Source: Pseudomonadota bacterium
GTDB lineage: Bacteria > Pseudomonadota > Alphaproteobacteria > Sphingomonadales > Sphingomonadaceae
Direction: 5' to 3'
Length of the DNA: 64,000 nt
NCBI GenBank assembly: GCA_023423655.1
Contig: JAFAFE010000001.1
Location: 186,001-250,000, forward strand
The notes under the pieces are model-generated. The model searched no databases. It was not told the DNA's origin and saw only the letters and a program-made list of their open reading frames with translations. Position numbers and translations under genes: made by a program. Every line of letters begins with the position of its first letter. Position 1 is the first letter of the stretch. Positions 59,184-64,000 of the stretch are shown here, piece after piece.

Positions 59184-61207
59184 CGGCTCACCCGCAATCC
59201 GCCAATCTGGCTGGCAATATCCTTGAAGGCATCTTCCAGTTCGCGCGAATTCTGGGCCTGATAAGCGCGCCCGCCGGTCGAACAATTTTCCAAAAGCGGC
59301 GTCAATGTGGTGCCGAACGCAACCACCCAGATGGTGAGGTTCTTTGCCTTGGCCGCTTCGCACAGCAATGCAAAACGGTTCGATACGACATCATTCATCA
59401 TCTGGTCGGTGAGATAGGTGTCATAAGGCGTGCGCCGCCGCACAATCTGTTCCAGACTATAGCTGGTATAGGTCATATGCTTGGTATCCACCTGACCGTC
59501 GGTCATCAGGATCAAATGGCGGCCAATCGGGCGGGTGGAATCGGCCGCGGCATTTTCCGATGCAAAAATTCCGTCCGCAACCAGAAAACGCGCGCCCCAC
59601 AAAAGGCCGATATCGGGATAGGTGTCGCCGCCAAGGGTAAGCCCGTTCAAATAGGTATCGAGGGCGCCCGATGTCAGCGCGGCCAGCTTTTTGGCGGGAG
59701 CCGGACAATTGGCATAATAGCCGTCATTATAATAAGCGGCATTGGCATAATATTGATATTGGGTGATGACCTCGTCGGTCGTCATATTGTCATAGGTGCC
59801 GACTTCACCATTGCGGTGGCGCGCAAATACCAGTTGCGGAAGCGCAGGGCCCCACAAACTATCCGGTCGCGCGGCATCGGGGACCAGCGAAATATCCATA
59901 TCCAGCGCCTCGGACGGAATGGAATCTGCCGGAATGAGGCCACCGCCAAAACGGGTGGTTTTGCGCTCTTCGATACAACCGTTCCATTTGACGGCCAGAT
60001 TGACGCGGTTCGTATCGATCGGCCAGCTTCTCACCTTTGTTTCGCGGCCAGCTTTGTTCCCGGCAAAGCCGGTGAAGCCGCTCACATCATAATCTATGTT
60101 TTTATAGTCCCAATAATAAACGGTTTTCAGGCCGCCTTTGACGGGCTTGCGGATGATGCCGCGATGCTTGATCACGCCGTCATAATTATCGCGATGGACG
60201 ACACATATGCCGTTGCTGTTGGTCCAGACAGAATATTTGCTGCCAAAGAAATAGAGATCTTCCTCATAATAGGCCCACACATCGCCATTGGGCTGGGTTT
60301 CGAGCCGGTCCGGGGTCTTGTTACGATATTCTTCGCGGTAATTTTCTACCGGTGCCTTACATTGCTCAGGTGGCAACTCGGTCTGCGTTTTCTGGACCGA
60401 ATTGGTCCAACGCACCGGAACGGCGGGGTCTTCAATCCATTGATAGCCGTCGCTGGCCTGCTCCTGCCGCTCCAGACTGACGCGCGAGGGATAGACCCAG
60501 TTTCTGGCCATCCATTCGGGCTTCAACGAATCGCCGACATTGACGTTGGTGGCAAAGGGCATGAAGCCATAGCGCACCTTGGTGTCGGTCTGCCGCGCCG
60601 CTTCCATCGTTGCGAAAAAGCTTTTGACCGCGACCTTGAGGCCGGCAATGCGCGGCCCCGGATCGCCGCTATTGGTTTCATTCATCGACGCGGTCGTATC
60701 AAGGACGAACATCACATCGGTGTCCGACAAATTCATGCGCGCGCCGCAATTGGCTTCAAAGCTGAAATTGGTGAATCCGAAAATATACATGAGCGAGGTG
60801 TCGAGCTTGGCTTTGGCCACGCCCAACACTTCGTCGGTGCCATTTTGCGTCGCGGCGAACGACACATCGCGTGCATTGGGTTCGCTCAGTTTGAAGTTGA
60901 AATTGAAATAGCGTTCGGCTTCGGCCTTGGCAGCGTCCGACAGGCTGGTGCCGACCTGAGCGCGGCGCGCGGCCAGCACGGCGGCGTCACAGCTTTGCTG
61001 GAGCCGGGTTTTGGCAAAATAGCCGCGCCCCATGTCGATCCCCGCCCCGATCATGCCGAGCAAGGGCAGCAAGGCCATCGCCATAATCATCATCGTATTG
61101 CCCGACCGGTCGGCAAACAGGCGGCGCAGCGGCCGCATCAACCCTGCGCCAAGCGGGCCGCAATGCACTTTCGGAAATGTCAGAGCGGAGTGCCGCTTTT
61201 TGGTCAT
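59180..61207 (-). CDS. TadG-like protein with von Willebrand A domain
   Basis: About 675 residues. N-terminal TadG/DUF2134 segment DRSGNTMMIMAMALLPLLGMIGAGIDMGRGY near residues 34-64, then a vWA domain whose MIDAS is VMFVLDTTASMNET near residue 170 and which continues to HLILMTDGQVDTKHMTY near 570, with a long insert between. It probably displays a metal-dependent adhesion or assembly domain on the cell surface. First gene of the small Tad operon; no other tad genes are present. Confidence 0.88.
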   Translation of the reverse strand: MTKKRHSALTFPKVHCGPLGAGLMRPLRRLFADRSGNTMMIMAMALLPLLGMIGAGIDMGRGYFAKTRLQQSCDAAVLAARRAQVGTSLSDAAKAEAERYFNFNFKLSEPNARDVSFAATQNGTDEVLGVAKAKLDTSLMYIFGFTNFSFEANCGARMNLSDTDVMFVLDTTASMNETNSGDPGPRIAGLKVAVKSFFATMEAARQTDTKVRYGFMPFATNVNVGDSLKPEWMARNWVYPSRVSLERQEQASDGYQWIEDPAVPVRWTNSVQKTQTELPPEQCKAPVENYREEYRNKTPDRLETQPNGDVWAYYEEDLYFFGSKYSVWTNSNGICVVHRDNYDGVIKHRGIIRKPVKGGLKTVYYWDYKNIDYDVSGFTGFAGNKAGRETKVRSWPIDTNRVNLAVKWNGCIEERKTTRFGGGLIPADSIPSEALDMDISLVPDAARPDSLWGPALPQLVFARHRNGEVGTYDNMTTDEVITQYQYYANAAYYNDGYYANCPAPAKKLAALTSGALDTYLNGLTLGGDTYPDIGLLWGARFLVADGIFASENAAADSTRPIGRHLILMTDGQVDTKHMTYTSYSLEQIVRRRTPYDTYLTDQMMNDVVSNRFALLCEAAKAKNLTIWVVAFGTTLTPLLENCSTGGRAYQAQNSRELEDAFKDIASQIGGLRVSR

Positions 61208-61496
61208 TACACATACTCGCCGGCGGCCCGGTTTGCTGATGCCGGACACAGCCTCTAACTAAGGTGAATCCGGAGTCTATCTATCGGAGAACAGCTAATA
61301 AATTGTTGATGCGGCGGGTTTGGGACCGGTGTCAAAAGCGGGACAATTTGCGCGGTAAAACGCCCCGAATACCCCGCATTTGCAGGAATCCCCGCTCTTT
61401 TCGTGACGGGTCATTGACAGAGCTGTTTATGTAAAATCTTGCAAGGACTTAGCCGCTTTACCGGTTAAGCCTTGTCCGCTTGGGGGCGCGATGCGC
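61208..61496. other. Intergenic region upstream of TadG operon
   Basis: 289 nt without a gene. TTGACA at 61414-61419 and TAAAAT at 61432-61437 are too close for a standard promoter, and they point away from the TadG operon. No repeat recognised. Confidence 0.5.
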
Positions 61497-62204
61497 TCAA
61501 TCCCCGACCATACGGTATCCGATGCCGGGTTCGTTGCGGATCAGCACCGGCTTTGCGGGGTCGGCTTCAAGCTTCATGCGCAGCCCGCGCGCGGCGACCC
61601 GCAAATATTCGACATCCTGCTCATGCGCCGGTCCCCAGATGCTGCGCAGCAAATGGCCGTGGGTGAGCACGCAGCCCAGATTGCGCGCCAGTTCGGCGAG
61701 CATCGCATATTCTTTGGGGGGCAAATGCACCTCTTCGCCCGCGCGCGTGACAAGGCGGCGGTGGAGGTCGATGCTGAGATTGCCGATGCACACAGGCTGT
61801 TCGGGCTGCACCGCCGCAAGACCGCCGCGATGGCGCAGCGCCGCGCGCAACCGCGCCAATATCTCGTCACTGTCGAACGGCTTGGTCACATAATCATCCG
61901 CGCCAAGGTCGAGCGCAGCGACCTTGTCGATAGTATCGGTGCGCGCCGACACCACCAGCAACGCCACATCGCGCGCCTTGATAAGCGGCACCAGTTCCAG
62001 CCCGTCGCGGTCTGGAAGACCAAGGTCGAGCATCACCGCATCGGGCTTGTCAATGTCGAGCGCGGCAAGCGCACTGCGCGCGTCCGGCGATTCGATGACC
62101 GCATAGCCCGCGCGCTCCAGCGTCACGCGCAGCAAACGCCGGATTGCCGCTTCATCATCGACAATCAGCACAGGGGCGGAAAGGCCATGGGCGCCCGCGC
62201 TCAT
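61497..62204 (-). CDS. kdpE: Response regulator KdpE
   Basis: A 235-residue OmpR-type regulator: receiver domain with VLIVDDEAAIRRLLR, phosphoacceptor aspartate in AVMLDLGLPDRDG near residue 60, and the KPF lysine. The C-terminal winged helix has LPPKEYAMLAELARNLGCVLTHGHLLRSIWGPAHEQDVEYLRV, close to KdpE. It turns on kdpFABC at low potassium. It overlaps kdpD by 4 nt; kdpFABC is not downstream in the window. Confidence 0.94.
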   Translation of the reverse strand: MSAGAHGLSAPVLIVDDEAAIRRLLRVTLERAGYAVIESPDARSALAALDIDKPDAVMLDLGLPDRDGLELVPLIKARDVALLVVSARTDTIDKVAALDLGADDYVTKPFDSDEILARLRAALRHRGGLAAVQPEQPVCIGNLSIDLHRRLVTRAGEEVHLPPKEYAMLAELARNLGCVLTHGHLLRSIWGPAHEQDVEYLRVAARGLRMKLEADPAKPVLIRNEPGIGYRMVGD

Positions 62205-64000
62205 AGGCTGCTCCCGCGCACAAGGAGCGCATCGGGGAAATGCAATGTGAGGCTGGCCCCTTGGCCATCATCGCGGTTGGCGGCGGATACGTGCATCCCC
62301 ATCGCTTCGGCGAAACCCTTGACGATTGCAAGGCCAAGCCCGGTGCCGCCGGTGCGGTCCGACCCTTCGATGCGCTGGAAAGTTTCAAACAGGCGGGTGG
62401 CCGCAGCGGGCGGGATGCCCGGCCCTTCATCCAGCACCGACAGGCGGATTTCATCGGGATAGCGTTTGGCGTCAATGCTGACAGGCTTGCCCTCCCCGCC
62501 ATATTTGGCCGCATTTTCGAGGAGGTTGATAAGGCAATGGTGGAACAGTTGCGGGTCCACCCGCACCAGCGGCAATTCGGCGGGGACATTCAGGCGGATT
62601 TCGTGGCTGGCCAGTTCATGTTTCAGATCATGGACGGCGGTGGCGACCGCATCGGTCAGGTCCACCGGCTCGATGGCGAGCCGCACCGCGCCCGCTTCGA
62701 TCCGCGTCATGTCGAGCAGATTGCCGAGAAAGCGTTGCAGCCGCTGCGCTTCATTATCGAGGGTCGCCAGCACTTGCGCGTCGCCGGGCGTCTGTTTGAG
62801 CACCGCGATGCTCGCCTGTATCGAGGTCATCGGCGTGCGCAAATCATGACCGAGCGAGGAAAACAGCGTGTCGCGTAACTTGTCGCGTTCGCGCAGCCGC
62901 GCCACTTCGCGCAAATTGTCGCTGAACCGTTCGCGCTGCAACGACAAAGCGGCCTGATCGACCAGACTGAGCAGCAAGGGAAGCTGGTCGGGGCGGATGC
63001 CCGCTTCGCGTTCGGTGCGCGATACGCCGAACACGCCGAGCCGGTCCTCCCCCACACGCACCGGATAGAAAAGCCAGTCGGACGAGGTCAATGTTTCGGA
63101 CCCCCGCCCCGCAGGCTGGCCATGCGTATCGGCCCAATCCGCCGCTGCCTTGGCGAGCGGGTCGAGCGCCACTTCAGGCGGGACAGCGGCACGGATTTTC
63201 AGCTCGTCATCGAACCGGCGCAGGAAGATGGTATCGACATCGAGCAGGCGCGCGACTTCGCCGCACAGCATTTGCGCGGCTTCAACCGCGCTCGCGCTGC
63301 CGACCAACTGGCGCGCAAAGCCTGCCAGAATCGCATTTTGTTTCGCGCTCGCACTTGCCAGCGCCGCATGTTCGCGGGTGCGTGAGGCCAAGCGGCTGGT
63401 GAAGAAAGCCACGCCGATCAGCACAAGGAAAGTCACCAGATTGGCCGGATCGGCAATGGTGAAGGTCGCAATCGGCGGCAGGAAGAAGAAATTATAAGCG
63501 AGCGCCGACACGACCCCCGCCAGCACACCCTGCTTCAACCCGAAGCGCGTCGCCGCAAGCATGACGGGGAGCAGATAGAGCAAGGCAACATCGGTAATAT
63601 TGCCCATCCGCACAATCGAACGCCCTATAAAGGTGATCGCGGCGATCATCAGAAAGGTCAGGATATAATCGCGCGGGGTGCCCCAGCCTTCGGTAAAAGG
63701 ATGGGTCGAGCGCGCCGCTTTGGGCGGACCTTGGCCTTCGGTCTGGAGCGGCAGCACATGGACCGCGACGCCCGGCGTTTCGCGCACCAGCCGGTCAACC
63801 ACCGACCCGTGCTGCAATTCGAACCAGCGCGAGCGCGCCGATTTGCCGACCACCAACTGCGTCGCGCGCGCGTCGGCGAGATAGGTTTTAAGCCCTTCGA
63901 TAACCGACGTGGCGGGCATCGACACGACCGTCGCGCCAAGCTGGCTCGCCAAATTCATCGTATCGGCAATATGTTTCTTTTGCGCATGGCCCAGATGCGC
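62201..64000 (-). CDS. kdpD: Sensor histidine kinase KdpD, partial (5' end outside window)
   Basis: The C-terminal 599 residues are present. Part of the UspA-like domain comes first (VVGKSARSRWFEL...VAVHVLPL), then four membrane helices of the DUF4118 region (YILTFLMIAAITFIG to VTFLVLIGVAFF), a GAF-type domain, HisKA with SSLGHDLRTPMTSI, and HATPase boxes ENAAKYG, DEGPGIP and GTGLGLAIVKG. The frame is open through 64000. It senses potassium or ionic stress and phosphorylates KdpE, encoded downstream with a 4-nt overlap. Confidence 0.95.
   Translation of the reverse strand, partial: AHLGHAQKKHIADTMNLASQLGATVVSMPATSVIEGLKTYLADARATQLVVGKSARSRWFELQHGSVVDRLVRETPGVAVHVLPLQTEGQGPPKAARSTHPFTEGWGTPRDYILTFLMIAAITFIGRSIVRMGNITDVALLYLLPVMLAATRFGLKQGVLAGVVSALAYNFFFLPPIATFTIADPANLVTFLVLIGVAFFTSRLASRTREHAALASASAKQNAILAGFARQLVGSASAVEAAQMLCGEVARLLDVDTIFLRRFDDELKIRAAVPPEVALDPLAKAAADWADTHGQPAGRGSETLTSSDWLFYPVRVGEDRLGVFGVSRTEREAGIRPDQLPLLLSLVDQAALSLQRERFSDNLREVARLRERDKLRDTLFSSLGHDLRTPMTSIQASIAVLKQTPGDAQVLATLDNEAQRLQRFLGNLLDMTRIEAGAVRLAIEPVDLTDAVATAVHDLKHELASHEIRLNVPAELPLVRVDPQLFHHCLINLLENAAKYGGEGKPVSIDAKRYPDEIRLSVLDEGPGIPPAAATRLFETFQRIEGSDRTGGTGLGLAIVKGFAEAMGMHVSAANRDDGQGASLTLHFPDALLVRGSSL

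Noticed and set aside
57093..61258. Two long plus-strand frames (693 and 718 codons) antisense to the pirin and Tad genes
   Set aside because: They mirror well-supported minus-strand genes with clear domains and have no domain content of their own.

Overview
The window reads as the origin-of-replication region of a GC-rich alphaproteobacterium, most likely a member of the Sphingomonadales (Sphingomonas/Sphingopyxis/Sphingorhabdus type). The grounds are the gene content (hemE-oriC-ppsR-maf-aroE-coaE-dnaQ, mnmE/mnmG/rsmG/parA/parB, an adjacent hisC-tyrC pair, UrcA, DUF1491 and DUF6489 proteins) and several families of GC-rich intergenic palindromes of a kind common in sphingomonads. No rRNA, tRNA or CRISPR array was found.

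Layout. (1) 1-14.8 kb, left arm, mostly minus strand: a partial GIY-YIG protein, rpmI-rplT, a BlaI/M56 sensor pair on the plus strand, a Sco1/YcgN/YgjP-like operon, an ankyrin protein, SOS-regulated mmcB, a His/Cys-rich small protein, a DUF3298 lipoprotein, a TerC protein, an ATPase, rho, a phospholipase-D-like protein, hemJ and hemE. (2) About 14.86-15.18 kb: candidate oriC, with an AT-rich tract and five DnaA boxes. (3) 15.4-18.2 kb: a CmlA/FloR-like exporter and an amidohydrolase lie between oriC and ppsR. (4) 18.4-24.8 kb: ppsR-maf-aroE-coaE (chained overlaps), dnaQ, hpf, ptsN, a DUF1491 gene and a cell-wall hydrolase. (5) 25-28.6 kb: ogt, a dienelactone hydrolase and a SnoaL-like protein on the minus strand, a LysR regulator and UrcA. 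(6) 28.7-35.5 kb: mnmE, an interposed rhuM, mnmG, rsmG, parA and parB, with three parS sites; a fourth parS lies inside ppsR. (7) 35.5-39.6 kb: a Crp-like regulator with a Crp-type palindrome at its promoter, then a class III cyclase/AAA/TPR protein. (8) 39.7-43.9 kb: a 1393-residue minus-strand protein joining an unassigned domain, a DyP-type peroxidase and a P450-like domain; this is the most unusual gene here. (9) 44-49.4 kb: TonB, a small membrane protein, cytochrome c', cytochrome b561, ribD, ribE. (10) 49.6-57.8 kb: metX, a DUF2868/DUF3482-GTPase pair, hisC-tyrC and a pirin, separated by large palindromic repeats. (11) 57.8-64 kb: a TadG/TadE/TadE operon, kdpE and the 3' part of kdpD.

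How it fits together. Genes switch from mostly minus to mostly plus strand near 15 kb, so most are transcribed away from oriC. ParA, ParB and the parS sites make up the origin segregation system. The Crp-like regulator and the cyclase look like a cyclic-nucleotide signalling pair. hemE and hemJ supply haem, which the c'/b561 cytochromes and the peroxidase-P450 protein need. Functions are assigned from recognisable motifs and conserved gene order; no database search was run.
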